Assembly (NCBI GenBank): GCA_002422505.1
Contig: DIVX01000141.1
Span: 468-64,467, forward strand
DNA: 64,000 nucleotides
Direction: 5' to 3'
Source of the DNA: Desulfovibrio sp. UBA6121
Lineage (GTDB): Bacteria > Desulfobacterota > Desulfovibrionia > Desulfovibrionales > Desulfovibrionaceae
Shown here: in pieces, positions 1 to 7,302 of the stretch
Layout: the number at the start of each line of letters is the position of its first letter
Numbering within the stretch: the first letter of the stretch is position 1
Translations under genes and position numbers: made by a program
Notes under the pieces: generated by a model
What the model was told of the DNA's origin: nothing
What the model saw: the letters and a program-made list of their open reading frames with translations, nothing else
Databases searched by the model: none

Positions 1-330
1 GATGGCCTGCAGCGTGCCCTGGCTGGCTTCGGGCTGGTACGGGGTATAGGCCGTGTAGAACTCGCTGCGCATGGAAAGCGCGTCGACTGCGGCCGGGATG
101 TGGTGGTCGTAGAACCCGGCGCCCAGGAAGCTTACCTGGCCGCTGACGTTCTTGGCGGCCAGGGCCTCCAGGTGGGCCAACACGTCCATTTCGCTCTTGC
201 CTGCGGGCAGGTCGAAGCTTTTGGGACGCAGGGCGGCCGGGATTTCGTCAAAGAGCGACGCCACGCTGGGCGCGCCGATGACGCCCAGCATCCGCCGGAT
301 GTCCTCCGGGGTATGGGGAACGTAGGGCAT
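1..330 (-). CDS. gcvPA: Glycine dehydrogenase (decarboxylating) subunit 1, N-terminal part, cut by window edge
   Basis: The minus strand reads in frame from an ATG at 330 to the window edge, giving 110 residues with no stop. The translation starts [15 protein letters not shown] and ends in [16 protein letters not shown], the N-terminal block typical of the split glycine-cleavage P protein. GcvPA forms a PLP enzyme with GcvPB that decarboxylates glycine and passes the aminomethyl group to lipoyl-GcvH. It lies 23 bp downstream of gcvH on the same strand, so the two are almost certainly co-transcribed; aminomethyltransferase and gcvPB would be expected beyond the edge. The C-terminal three quarters of the protein are outside the window. 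Confidence 0.93.
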   Translation of the reverse strand, partial: MPYVPHTPEDIRRMLGVIGAPSVASLFDEIPAALRPKSFDLPAGKSEMDVLAHLEALAAKNVSGQVSFLGAGFYDHHIPAAVDALSMRSEFYTAYTPYQPEASQGTLQAI

Positions 331-353
331 GACTTCTCCTTGTGGGAATAGCC

Positions 354-734
354 TTAGTGGGCTTCGGCGGCGCAAACGTCGGCGTAGGCGGCCGCGTCGA
401 GCAGGTCCGCCGGGGCGGAAGACAGCTTCACCTTGAGCATCCAGCCTGCGGCGTAGGGGTCCTGGTTCACGGCCTCGGGCGCGTTCTCCAGGGCGGCGTT
501 GACCTCGATGACCTGGCCGCTGACCGGCGAGTACAATTCGCTTGCGGCCTTGACCGACTCCACCGAGCCCATTTCGGACCCGGCGGCGAGGGTGGCGCCC
601 ACCTTGGGCAGGTCCACAAAGGTCAGGTCTCCCAGCTGCTCCTGGGCGAAATGGGTGATGCCAACGGTGGCGACGTCGCCCTCGATCTTGGCCCACTCGT
701 GACTCTTGGCATACTTGAGATCGTTCGGAATCAT
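354..734 (-). CDS. gcvH: Glycine cleavage system H protein
   Basis: 126 residues, the normal GcvH length. The lipoylation site is visible in the [18 protein letters not shown] block, where Lys62 is the expected lipoyl carrier. The protein shuttles the aminomethyl intermediate between the P, T and L proteins in the cytoplasm. The ATG at 734 has a clear ribosome-binding site (GGAGGAT read on the minus strand), which fixes the start. It is the first gene of the gcvH-gcvPA transcription unit visible here. I looked for a glycine riboswitch in the 273 bp upstream and did not recognise one. Confidence 0.96.
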   Translation of the reverse strand: MIPNDLKYAKSHEWAKIEGDVATVGITHFAQEQLGDLTFVDLPKVGATLAAGSEMGSVESVKAASELYSPVSGQVIEVNAALENAPEAVNQDPYAAGWMLKVKLSSAPADLLDAAAYADVCAAEAH

Positions 735-964
735 CAGAATATCCTCCGTTCAGGAAGGTTGTTTACGGGGTGAAGCTCAATAGCATTACCTTGCGCGAAT
801 GAAAACCCTGAAGTGGAACGTGCGCTTCGACGAAAATTCTTTCGCGCCTTTGGGGCGTTAGGTCAAGTTCCGCTGAAACGTCAGAATATCATTCTGCAAT
901 TTCGAGGGGCACTTGACAGAACCGCCCCAAATGCCCACATCTGCGCAGAGTGTGAAAACCAGGC

Positions 965-982
965 GCGGGCGGCAACGCCCGC
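965..982. other. Small perfect inverted repeat upstream of lemA
   Basis: GCGGGCG and CGCCCGC flank a 4-nt GCAA loop, a 7-bp GNRA-type hairpin located 25 bp before the lemA start. A TTGACA hexamer lies at 913-918, but no convincing -10 box follows it. The hairpin could stabilise the 5' end of the lemA mRNA. The rest of the 735-1007 gap between the divergent gcvH and lemA genes shows no coding sequence I can support. Confidence 0.4.
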
Positions 983-1007
983 CCACAGCATTGTGAGAGG
1001 AAGCTCG

Positions 1008-1661
1008 ATGAAACCCCTGGCCATAATCGGCATCATCCTGGCTGGCGTCATCATTTTGGGGGGCACGTCCCTCGTGTCCACTTCAAACGGCATTATCACC
1101 CAAGACGCCATTGTTGAACAGATGGTGGGCCAGGTGAACAGCGCCCTGCAGCGCAGGCTCGACCTCATCCCCAATCTGGTGGAGACCGTGAAGGGCTATG
1201 CCGCGCACGAGAACCAGACCCTGACGGCGGTCATCGCCGCGCGCGCCTCGGCCACGCAGATCAAGCTCGACGCCAGCACCTTGTCCGACCCGGCCAAGTT
1301 GAAGGAGTTCAACATGGCCCAGGGCCAGCTCTCCGCAGCTCTCGGCAAGCTCATGGTGGTTTCCGAGCAGTACCCCAACCTCAAGGCCGACAAGAACTTT
1401 CAGGACCTTATGGCCCAGCTTGAGGGCACCGAGAACCGCATCAAGATCGAGCGTGACAACTACAACGCCGCCGTCACCGCGCTCAACGTGCGCATTCGCA
1501 CCTTCCCCGGCAGCCTGGTCAATGCGCTCATGTCCCACGTGAAGGAGCGGCAGGTGTTCCAGGCCGAGGAAGCCGCCGCCGCCGCGCCCAAGGTGAGCTT
1601 TGGCGCGACTGCGCCCGCCGCGCCTGCTCCTGCGGCCGCCGCTGGTGGTGAGGCGAAGTGA
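1008..1661 (+). CDS. lemA: LemA family protein
   Basis: 217 residues from the ATG at 1008, preceded by GAGAGGA at a good distance; a longer in-frame reading from 813 has no supporting start signal. Residues ~4-24 form one N-terminal membrane segment (LAIIGIILAGVIILGG). The helical LemA domain follows, with the family-typical stretch VNSALQRRLDLIPNLVETVKGYA and GTENRIKIERDNYN. The last ~30 residues are Ala/Pro-rich and low complexity. LemA proteins are membrane-anchored helical proteins of poorly defined function. The stop overlaps the GTG start of the next gene (TPM domain), the usual LemA-TPM pairing, so the two are translationally coupled. Confidence 0.93.
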   Translation: MKPLAIIGIILAGVIILGGTSLVSTSNGIITQDAIVEQMVGQVNSALQRRLDLIPNLVETVKGYAAHENQTLTAVIAARASATQIKLDASTLSDPAKLKEFNMAQGQLSAALGKLMVVSEQYPNLKADKNFQDLMAQLEGTENRIKIERDNYNAAVTALNVRIRTFPGSLVNALMSHVKERQVFQAEEAAAAAPKVSFGATAPAAPAPAAAAGGEAK

Positions 1662-2569
1662 GGCGTTTCGCCTTCTGCATAGCGCTGCTTTTTCTGGCGC
1701 TTGCGGCGGCGTTCACGCTGCCCGGGGGGCTTGCCCTGGGGGTTGGCAGCGCGCAGGCGCTGGAGATTCCCGCCAACGGCGGGCAGTGGGTGGTCGATGG
1801 CGCCCGCCTGCTGCCCCCGGCGGAGAAGGACAAGCTCGGCGCGGAGCTGCGGCGCTACGCCGAGGCCACCGGCAATCAGATCGTCATCCTCACCGTGCCC
1901 TCCCTGAAGGGCGAGAGCATTTCCGGCTACGCCAACAAGGTGGCCCGCGCCTGGGGCGTGGGGGCCAAAAGCGGCAACACCGGGGTGCTCATCCTGGTGG
2001 CCAAGGCCGAGGCGCGCGTGCGTTTCGAGGTGGGCCGGGGCCTTGAGGACCGCCTGCCGGACGTGCTGGCCAAGCGCATTCAGCGCGACGTGACAGTGCC
2101 GCACTTCAAGGCCGGGCGCTTCGGTCAGGGGTTGGCCGAAAGCGTGGCCGCAATCGAGACCGCGCTAACCCCGCCCGGAGCCGAGGGCGCGGCGAACCAG
2201 ACCGCCGCCGCACCCCTGGCCGCGCCCGCCAAGAAGCCGCAGTCGGGCGGGTTCTCCTGGCTGACGCTGGGGCTTTTGGTGCTGGCCGTGGTGCTGGTGT
2301 TCGCCCTGTTCCACCGGCGCGCCGGGCAGGCTGGGCCCTATGGACCGGACGGCCCTGACGGCCCTGGCGGTTTTGGCGGGGGCGATGGCCGTGGCGGCTC
2401 GTTTCTTATCGGCATGCTGCTGGGGCTTTTGTCCAGCCGCTGGCGCGGACCGGGCGGCGGGCCCGGCGGCGGCTTTGGCGGGGGCGATGGCGGCTTTACC
2501 GGCGGCGGCGGCGACTTCGGCGGCGGCGGCGGCGATTCCGGCTTCGGCGGCGGCGACGACAATTCCTAG
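1658..2569 (+). CDS. TPM domain (YgcG-like) membrane protein with glycine-rich tail
   Basis: 303 residues starting with GTG at 1658, overlapping the lemA stop (GTGA). A signal peptide is visible (MRRFAFCIALLFLALAAAF) with a likely cleavage after AQA near residue 35. The TPM domain runs from ~40 to ~170 and contains the typical VVDGARLLPPAEKDKL and RVRFEVGRGLEDRLPD blocks. One membrane helix lies at ~200-217 (WLTLGLLVLAVVLVFALF). The final ~80 residues are almost pure Gly with Asp/Phe, a common ending for this family. The TPM domain would lie outside the cytoplasm. Function is unknown; the pairing with LemA suggests a joint envelope role. Confidence 0.9.
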   Translation: MRRFAFCIALLFLALAAAFTLPGGLALGVGSAQALEIPANGGQWVVDGARLLPPAEKDKLGAELRRYAEATGNQIVILTVPSLKGESISGYANKVARAWGVGAKSGNTGVLILVAKAEARVRFEVGRGLEDRLPDVLAKRIQRDVTVPHFKAGRFGQGLAESVAAIETALTPPGAEGAANQTAAAPLAAPAKKPQSGGFSWLTLGLLVLAVVLVFALFHRRAGQAGPYGPDGPDGPGGFGGGDGRGGSFLIGMLLGLLSSRWRGPGGGPGGGFGGGDGGFTGGGGDFGGGGGDSGFGGGDDNS

Positions 2570-2570
2570 C

Positions 2571-2690
2571 CTTTTCGCTTTGCAGGCGCGCGCCAGCGCA
2601 CGGCTCCAAAGCGGCCTTGTACTGGTGCCCGGCGGACATTTCCGCTCCGCAGGCGCGCACCAGCGCACGGCAGGGCCAAAGCGTGCTGCG
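2571..2690. repeat. Imperfect direct repeat of ~40 bp
   Basis: GCAGGCGCGC(G/A)CCAGCGCACGGC occurs at 2582-2604 and 2649-2671 with one mismatch. Similarity extends on both sides (TTTTCGCTTT / TTTCCGCTCC before; CCAAAGCG after both), giving two related ~40-bp units about 67 bp apart. They lie between the TPM gene and the methyltransferase, in DNA without a supported gene. They could be a small duplication or a repetitive extragenic element. Confidence 0.6.
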
Positions 2691-2760
2691 TATCGTGGCA
2701 CGAATCGTTGACTGAAGCCGCAGATTGAGTATATTCCCAGACAGGAGCCGAAAGCCCGGC

Positions 2761-3474
2761 ATGACAGCACGCACCGTTTCCCCAGCGCCCCAGGCCGGTT
2801 TTGTGGAGGCCGAGGTGGCGGGCCGCCTGTGGCGGCTTTCGCGCCCGGCGGACCTGGAGAGCCTGTGGGCGGCCATGGGCGAGGGCGTGCCCGGCTGGGG
2901 CGAGGACGAGCGCCTGCCCTACTGGGTGGAGCTTTGGCCCGCCGCAGTGCTCCTGGCCCGGTTCATCGCCCGCAACCCGCAGGCCGTGGCCGGGCGCGCC
3001 TGCCTTGATGCCGGCTGCGGCCTGGGGCTGCCCGCCCTGGTGGCTGCTGCGGCCGGGGCGCGGGTGCTGGCGTTTGACTACGAGCCCGAGGCCCTGGTGT
3101 TCGCCCGGCGCAACGCGGGGCTCAACCTGCGCGCGGGCGAGGCCCACCCCGTGTTCGCGGTGATGGACTGGCGGCGGCCCGCCGTGCGCAAGGGCGGGGC
3201 GGAGGTCATCCTCGGCGCGGACATTTTGTACGAACGCCGGTTTTTCGAGCCCGTGGCCGCGTTTTTGGAACACGCCCTGGCTCCCGGCGGCGCAATCTTC
3301 ATAGCCGACCCGGAGCGGAGCGTTTCCGCCGGGGTGGCTGAGCGCCTGCAAGCCAAGGGCTGGCGCGTGGCCGTGGCCTTTACGGACCGGGTGGCCCAGA
3401 GCGGCCAGAACATGACCGTGCGCCTGCTGGAGATAACCCGCAGCGACGATAATCACGCAAATAAGGAAGGCTGA
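2761..3474 (+). CDS. Class I SAM-dependent methyltransferase (METTL/FAM86-type lysine methyltransferase fold)
   Basis: 237 residues from the ATG at 2761, with AGGAG about a dozen bases upstream; an in-frame TTG at 2725 is a weaker alternative. SAM motif I is clear ([20 protein letters not shown]), followed by an acidic motif II (AFDYEPEAL) and a post-motif [13 protein letters not shown]. This arrangement is that of the methyltransferase-16 family, whose members mostly methylate protein side chains; the substrate cannot be read from sequence. It ends 2 bp before nikR and so heads a methyltransferase-nikR-folE2 operon. Confidence 0.82.
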   Translation: MTARTVSPAPQAGFVEAEVAGRLWRLSRPADLESLWAAMGEGVPGWGEDERLPYWVELWPAAVLLARFIARNPQAVAGRACLDAGCGLGLPALVAAAAGARVLAFDYEPEALVFARRNAGLNLRAGEAHPVFAVMDWRRPAVRKGGAEVILGADILYERRFFEPVAAFLEHALAPGGAIFIADPERSVSAGVAERLQAKGWRVAVAFTDRVAQSGQNMTVRLLEITRSDDNHANKEG

Positions 3475-3476
3475 CC

Positions 3477-3896
3477 ATGGGAGAGACCATCCGTTTCGGC
3501 GTCTCGCTGGACTCCGATCTGCTCGACAAGTTCGACGTGCTTTGCAAGGAAAAGAGCTACCAGACCCGCTCCGAGGCCATCCGCGACCTCATTCGCAGCA
3601 TGCTGGTGCAGCGCCAGTGGGAGGACTCCGACGGCGAGGTGGCGGGCACCCTGACCCTTGTGTACGACCACCACGCCAGCGGCCTGGCGCAGAAGCTTAC
3701 CGAACTGCAGCACGACAGCCACGAGGTCATTCTTTCCACCATGCACGTGCACCTGGATCACCACAACTGCCTGGAAGTGCTGGTGCTCAAAGGCTCCGCC
3801 GAAATCATCAAGGCCCTGGGGCAAAAGCTCATCTCCACCAAGGGCGTGAAGCACGGGCACCTTGTGCTCACCACCACCGGCCAGGAGATCGATTAG
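3477..3896 (+). CDS. nikR: NikR-type nickel-responsive regulator
   Basis: 139 residues, full length. The N-terminal ribbon-helix-helix DNA-binding domain (residues 3-45, [16 protein letters not shown]) is followed by an ACT-like metal-binding domain. The high-affinity nickel ligands of E. coli NikR (His76, His87, His89, Cys95) have exactly spaced counterparts here: His79, His90, His92 and Cys98. It should therefore bind Ni(II) as a tetramer and act as a repressor. No nickel transporter gene is visible nearby. It is sandwiched between a methyltransferase gene (2-bp gap) and folE2 (1-bp overlap). Confidence 0.93.
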   Translation: MGETIRFGVSLDSDLLDKFDVLCKEKSYQTRSEAIRDLIRSMLVQRQWEDSDGEVAGTLTLVYDHHASGLAQKLTELQHDSHEVILSTMHVHLDHHNCLEVLVLKGSAEIIKALGQKLISTKGVKHGHLVLTTTGQEID

Positions 3897-4714
3897 TGTC
3901 CGCGATTCAGGAATCCGCACAGGCCCAGGAGGCCATGGCCGACGTTCAGAAGCATCCCGCCTCGGTGCACATGCCCATCGACCGCGTGGGCGTGAAGGAC
4001 CTGCACCTGCCCCTGGTGGTGCGCGACCGCCAGTCCGGCACGCAGCACACGGTGGCCCGCGTGGACTTGGCCGTGGACCTGCCCGCAGCCTTCAAGGGCA
4101 CGCACATGAGCCGCTTTGTGGAGGCCCTGGAGAATTGGGAGGAGGAACTCTCGCGTTCGTCGCTGGAAAAGCTCCTGTCCGACATCTCCGTGCGGCTGGA
4201 AGCCCGGCGCGCCTATGCCCGCTTTGATTTCCCCTACTTCCTGCGCCAGTCCTCGCCCAAGAGCGGGGCCAAAGGTCTCATGGGCTACCCCTGTTCGGTC
4301 ATCGGCGCGTACGAGGACGGCCGCCTGGACTTCACCCTGGCCGTGGACGTGCCGGTGATGACCGTGTGCCCCTGCTCCAAGGCCATCAGCGACGAGGGCG
4401 CGCACAGCCAGCGCACCAGCGTGCGCATTCAGGCGAAGTTCAAGGGCTTTCTGTGGCTGGAGGACCTGATCGAGATCGCCGAGCGCTCTGGCTCTTCCCC
4501 GGTGTATACCCTGCTCAAGCGCGAGGACGAGAAGTTCGTCACCGAGGCCGCCTTCGCCAACCCGGCCTTTGTGGAGGATGTTGTCCGCGCGGCGGCCAAG
4601 GGCTTGTCCGAGCACCAACGCATCACCTGGTTCAAGGTGGAGGTGGAGAGCTTCGAGTCCATCCACGGGCATTCCGCCCAGGCGGCTATTGAAAGCGCGG
4701 CGAAACCGGCGTAG
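3896..4714 (+). CDS. folE2: GTP cyclohydrolase FolE2 (GTP cyclohydrolase IB)
   Basis: 272 residues if translation starts at the GTG at 3896, which overlaps the nikR stop and has AGGAG 8 bp upstream; an ATG at 3935 gives 259 residues but its AGGAGG is only 2 bp away. FolE2 converts GTP to 7,8-dihydroneopterin triphosphate for folate and queuosine/archaeosine-type precursors. The family signature is intact: [21 protein letters not shown], containing the metal-binding Cys and the EGAHSQR segment, and a C-terminal [11 protein letters not shown] with conserved His. FolE2 is usually regulated by zinc or metal supply, so co-transcription with nikR is notable. Confidence 0.95.
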   Translation: MSAIQESAQAQEAMADVQKHPASVHMPIDRVGVKDLHLPLVVRDRQSGTQHTVARVDLAVDLPAAFKGTHMSRFVEALENWEEELSRSSLEKLLSDISVRLEARRAYARFDFPYFLRQSSPKSGAKGLMGYPCSVIGAYEDGRLDFTLAVDVPVMTVCPCSKAISDEGAHSQRTSVRIQAKFKGFLWLEDLIEIAERSGSSPVYTLLKREDEKFVTEAAFANPAFVEDVVRAAAKGLSEHQRITWFKVEVESFESIHGHSAQAAIESAAKPA

Positions 4715-4717
4715 GTT

Positions 4718-4738
4718 CGTATCGTCCACCCCGATACG
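4718..4738. other. Hairpin just after folE2
   Basis: CGTATCG and CGATACG form a perfect 7-bp stem with a 7-nt loop, 3 bp after the folE2 stop. There is no run of T after it, so it is not a classical intrinsic terminator. It may mark the end of the nikR-folE2 transcript or act as an attenuator before the next gene. Confidence 0.45.
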
Positions 4739-4756
4739 GGGCGGCGGGGAACTGCC

Positions 4757-5167
4757 ATGAGCATCGATTCCAACTGGAACGCGCTGGGCGTTACGCCCCT
4801 CGATCTCTCGGCCATGTCGGCCTCGGAGAGCATCGTCAACGCCAGCCAGGACACCCAGCGCGAGCAGCCGCGCGAGCGGGCCGACCATTTGGGCGGCGCC
4901 GCGCCGCCGCTTCTGGACATCGTGGAGCTGAGCACCAACACCACGGTTTCCGACGGCCCCGGCTTTCCCCTGACGGTTTCCGGCAGCCCCACGGATTACG
5001 ATTCCGGCATGATGTTCCCCGTGGCCGCCACCATTACGGGCACCCCGCAGGAACAGCTCGCGCAATCGCAAATGCTGAACCAGCTGGACCAGTCCTTTGC
5101 GTCCAACCTGGCCGCGCACGACTACACGGAAGCATACCTTGGACGCATTGTGGACTACACGGCCTAG
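4757..5167 (+). CDS. Hypothetical protein, 136 residues
   Basis: An ATG at 4757 preceded by a GGCGGGGAA stretch opens a 136-residue frame in codon use like its neighbours. No signal peptide, membrane helix or motif was recognised. It is Ser/Thr/Ala-rich with polar patches and ends in a region with a helical look (EQLAQSQMLNQLDQSFASN). It is followed 18 bp later by a FlgC-like gene and may be co-transcribed with it. Such a neighbour suggests a flagellar or surface accessory role, but nothing in the sequence shows this. Confidence 0.6.
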   Translation: MSIDSNWNALGVTPLDLSAMSASESIVNASQDTQREQPRERADHLGGAAPPLLDIVELSTNTTVSDGPGFPLTVSGSPTDYDSGMMFPVAATITGTPQEQLAQSQMLNQLDQSFASNLAAHDYTEAYLGRIVDYTA

Positions 5168-5185
5168 CGGTTCGGGAGGCAGGGC

Positions 5186-5569
5186 ATGGTGATCGACGGC
5201 TCTTCCAGCGCGCAGGCGCTCTCGGCCTTCGGGGTTTCCCTGAACGCCACGGCGCACAACGTGGCCAACGTGTCCACCGAGGGCTACCAGCCCCAGCAGG
5301 TGGCGCTGGCCGATGGCCCCGGCGGCCAGGGCGTGCAGGTGGCGGCCGTCACCACCGCTCAGGGCGGGGAATTGGGAGCTGGCTCCGTGGAGGCGGGCGG
5401 GCAGATGAGCAGCCTCACGGGCAGTCTGGCCGCAGGCGCGCTCAATGGGGTGGATGTGACCCGCGAAATGGTGGGGCTGATGCAGACGGAGCGTGCTTTT
5501 TCCGCTAATGCGACCATGCTGCGCACTGTGGAGCAGACCACCGGGCACGTGCTCGACCTCATCGCCTAG
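5186..5569 (+). CDS. Short flagellar basal-body rod (FlgC/FlgG-like) family protein
   Basis: 127 residues from an ATG at 5186 with a GGGAGG site. The N-terminus has the rod-protein pattern ALSAFGVSLNATAHNVANVSTEGYQ, and the C-terminus has VDVTREMVGLMQTERAFSANATMLRT, the paired helices that form the coiled coil in FlgB/C/F/G proteins. The middle is shorter than in true FlgG. Rod proteins are exported by the flagellar type III system and assembled in the periplasm. No other flagellar gene is close, so this may be an accessory paralogue rather than the structural FlgC. Confidence 0.75.
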   Translation: MVIDGSSSAQALSAFGVSLNATAHNVANVSTEGYQPQQVALADGPGGQGVQVAAVTTAQGGELGAGSVEAGGQMSSLTGSLAAGALNGVDVTREMVGLMQTERAFSANATMLRTVEQTTGHVLDLIA

Positions 5570-5598
5570 CCCATCGCCTGGGCCGACGCCTAGCCCTG

Positions 5599-5636
5599 CG
5601 CCTGAACCCTACGCCTGAACCCTACGCCTGAACCCA
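5599..5636. repeat. 13-bp tandem repeat
   Basis: CGCCTGAACCCTA occurs at 5599-5611 and 5612-5624, and CGCCTGAACCCA at 5625-5636. Degenerate versions (CGCCTGGGCCGA, GGCCTGAGCCGA) flank it between 5575 and 5655. It lies between the FlgC-like gene and the convergent rubredoxin gene. Confidence 0.7.
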
Positions 5637-5711
5637 CGGCCTGAGCCGACGCCTCGGGTCTCGCCTGGCGCGCTGCTCGCCCTGCGCATCGTGCTCAAGT
5701 CTGCCCGGCGG

Positions 5712-5882
5712 CTATTCGTCGTCGTCCTCCATCATGGCGAAGCAGTCCTGGTCGGACTTGCACTTGGGGCAGGTCCACTCCGGGGGCAGGTCGCTGGCCT
5801 CGGTGCCGGGGGCTATGCCGCGCTCCGGGTCGCCGGTTTCGGGAACATAGATGAAGCCGCAATTGAGGCAGGCGCAACGCAT
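5712..5882 (-). CDS. Rubredoxin
   Basis: 56 residues. GGAG read on the minus strand lies 6 bp before the ATG at 5882, favouring that start over ATG 5888 or TTG 5894. The two iron-ligand pairs are present: Cys5/Cys8 (CLNCGFIY) and Cys38/Cys41 (WTCPKCK), with the family block GDPERGIAPGT between them. Two extra cysteines (Cys3, Cys47) and an acidic EDDDE tail are unusual. Rubredoxins carry one electron on a mononuclear Fe(Cys)4 site, in Desulfovibrio commonly to rubredoxin:oxygen oxidoreductase or rubrerythrin. It stands alone on the minus strand. Confidence 0.9.
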   Translation of the reverse strand: MRCACLNCGFIYVPETGDPERGIAPGTEASDLPPEWTCPKCKSDQDCFAMMEDDDE

Positions 5883-6222
5883 GGGCATCTCCAAAATGTT
5901 TACCGGCGCAGGGCCGGGTGGTGCTGGCGGCAGGGCCGGGCGGGCCGGGCTTGCACGGGCGGCGGGGCGCTCCCGCCTGCATCCGCATGGCGCAAGCTAC
6001 CCAGGCCCGGGGGGAGGCGTCAACCGCTTTTCGCGGCCTGCTTGGCCCCAGCGCAAAAGCGCCGCCTATGACAGCGCGCCCGTCCCCTGCGCAAGCTCGC
6101 ATCGGCGCGGGGCGTTCCGACCCAGCCCCGCACCCGTGAACTTGCCGCGCCTGCGTTGGCGGATGTTTTTCCCGCCTTGTGCGCCCCACGCACCCCAGGT
6201 CTTGACATGCCCGCAAAAGAGG
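5883..6222. other. Intergenic region between rubredoxin and the TetR gene
   Basis: About 340 bp of G+C-rich DNA between divergent genes. I found no frame with a believable start signal or recognisable protein. A TTGACA hexamer at 6202-6207 may be the -35 box for the TetR gene, though its -10 box would fall inside the operator and is not a good match. The rubredoxin promoter should also be here but was not pinned down. Confidence 0.4.
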
Positions 6223-6223
6223 T

Positions 6224-6254
6224 TGACCATCCGGTCAGGTTGACCAAACGGTCA
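6224..6254. promoter_or_regulatory. Two tandem TGACC-N4-GGTCA palindromes, probable TetR-family operator
   Basis: TGACC-ATCC-GGTCA at 6224-6237 and TGACC-AAAC-GGTCA at 6241-6254 are two 14-bp palindromes with centres 17 bp apart, close to two helical turns. They sit 16 bp upstream of the tetR-like start codon. TetR proteins usually autorepress through such palindromes, often with two dimers bound. The identical half-sites and the position make this a strong candidate operator; binding has not been shown. Confidence 0.75.
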
Positions 6255-6270
6255 AAGACGGGGGAAGGGC

Positions 6271-6834
6271 ATGGACAATCGCCGCGCCTTGCTGGACGCC
6301 GCAAAGCGCCTTGTGGCCGCAAAGGGCGTAAAGGCCACCACCACAGCGGAAATTGCCGCCGCAGCGGGCGTGGCCAAGGGCCTTTTGTTCTATTACTTCA
6401 AGGACAAGGAAAGCGTTGTTCGCGCCATTGCCGAGGAACTGGACGCCCTGTACATGGCCGGACTGCCGCCTGCGCCCATGCCTGCTGCGTCCGGCTGCGC
6501 CCTGAAGACCCTGCACGCCCTCATCGTCCATCATTTCCGCTTTCTGGAAGATACGCCCCAGAATGCCCAGTTTCTGTACCAAAGCGTTGGCGCGTGCGAG
6601 CCTGCCGCAGGTTTCTACGAGCATCTGCATGCGCGGGTTCTGGAAATTTTGCGCTGCGGCGCGCGCAACGGCGAATTTGTCGCCCTGGATATGGAGGAGC
6701 TGGCCTACATGCTGTTGGGCTCGCTGCATGGCGTGGGGCGCTTGAAATTGTTCGAGTTCAAGAGGGAGTACGACGCGGCCCGGCACCTTGCCGCCTTTTA
6801 CGACAAGATCCTGCTGCGCCAGAACATCGCGTAA
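6271..6834 (+). CDS. TetR/AcrR family transcriptional regulator
   Basis: 187 residues from the ATG at 6271, with GGGGGAAGG upstream. The N-terminal helix-turn-helix spans residues ~24-48 (TTAEIAAAAGVAKGLLFYYFKDKES), the standard TetR DNA-binding signature. The C-terminal ligand-binding domain is divergent, so the inducer is unknown. Two palindromic sites directly upstream argue for autoregulation. The next gene on the same strand is a 30-codon membrane peptide ending in an intrinsic terminator, which may be part of the same unit. Confidence 0.92.
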   Translation: MDNRRALLDAAKRLVAAKGVKATTTAEIAAAAGVAKGLLFYYFKDKESVVRAIAEELDALYMAGLPPAPMPAASGCALKTLHALIVHHFRFLEDTPQNAQFLYQSVGACEPAAGFYEHLHARVLEILRCGARNGEFVALDMEELAYMLLGSLHGVGRLKLFEFKREYDAARHLAAFYDKILLRQNIA

Positions 6835-6942
6835 GGTTGCGATTTTACGCGAAGGCGTCGGCCTGATTTCTGGCTGGCGCAATCCTGGTGGACGACACAT
6901 GCCGCCTGCCTGAAACACCGGGCTCTGCCCGTGGAGGCCATC

Positions 6943-7035
6943 ATGTCGCTTACAGATTTTGGCGCAATCGCTGGATTGCTGGTTGTGTTGGGGGCCATAG
7001 GCTTTTTCATGTATACCCGCGTCATAAAGCATTAA
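6943..7035 (+). CDS. Small single-span membrane peptide, 30 residues
   Basis: ATG at 6943 with a strong GTGGAGG ribosome-binding site 6-10 bp upstream opens a 30-residue frame ending at 7035. The peptide is MSLTDFGAIAGLLVVLGAI followed by GFFMYTRVIKH: one hydrophobic helix with a short basic C-terminus. It lies 108 bp after the TetR gene and 61 bp before an intrinsic terminator, as a genuine small gene would. The layout recalls small subunits of membrane complexes, but I do not recognise the family. Confidence 0.6.
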   Translation: MSLTDFGAIAGLLVVLGAIGFFMYTRVIKH

Positions 7036-7096
7036 GCTCCAGGCCCCTGCGGAGCCTTCGCCCTGGGGCCGCAACGTTTCGAAACGCCTTGGCCAC

Positions 7097-7125
7097 AGCC
7101 CCCTGCGTCTGCGGGGGGCTTTTTT
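7097..7125 (+). terminator. Rho-independent terminator
   Basis: AGCCCCC and GGGGGGCT form a G+C stem around the TGCGTCTGC loop region, directly followed by six T residues. It would end the tetR/small-peptide transcript. A 12-bp palindrome (CGTTTCGAAACG, 7075-7086) lies just upstream. Confidence 0.85.
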
Positions 7126-7302
7126 GCGCGCCTTATCCGGCTGATTTGGCACGCTGTCCCGGCTTATGGCTCCGGCGGGGTAATCCGCCAGCCCGGACTG
7201 CCGATAAGCTGTGAGGAAAGGGTTGGAAGCTGCAAAGGGCTGCCGTGCGCGGTCCAGGGGCTCCCTTTGTCCGCAATCCGCACTACAGGGTGGTGATGAC
7301 GC

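Noticed and set aside
735..1007. Possible glycine riboswitch upstream of gcvH
   Set aside because: The gcv context invites it, but I could not recognise the conserved core or the tandem aptamer arrangement in the minus-strand leader.
2440..2569. GGCGGCGGC-type repeats considered as a CRISPR or regulatory repeat
   Set aside because: They are codons of the Gly-rich tail of the TPM protein.
3893..5548. 551-residue minus-strand frame opposite folE2
   Set aside because: His/Gly/Arg-rich shadow with no start signal; folE2 on the other strand has all family motifs.
5883..6222. Plus-strand frames in the rubredoxin-TetR gap
   Set aside because: No ribosome-binding site, composition like other shadow frames, and overlap with the regulatory region.
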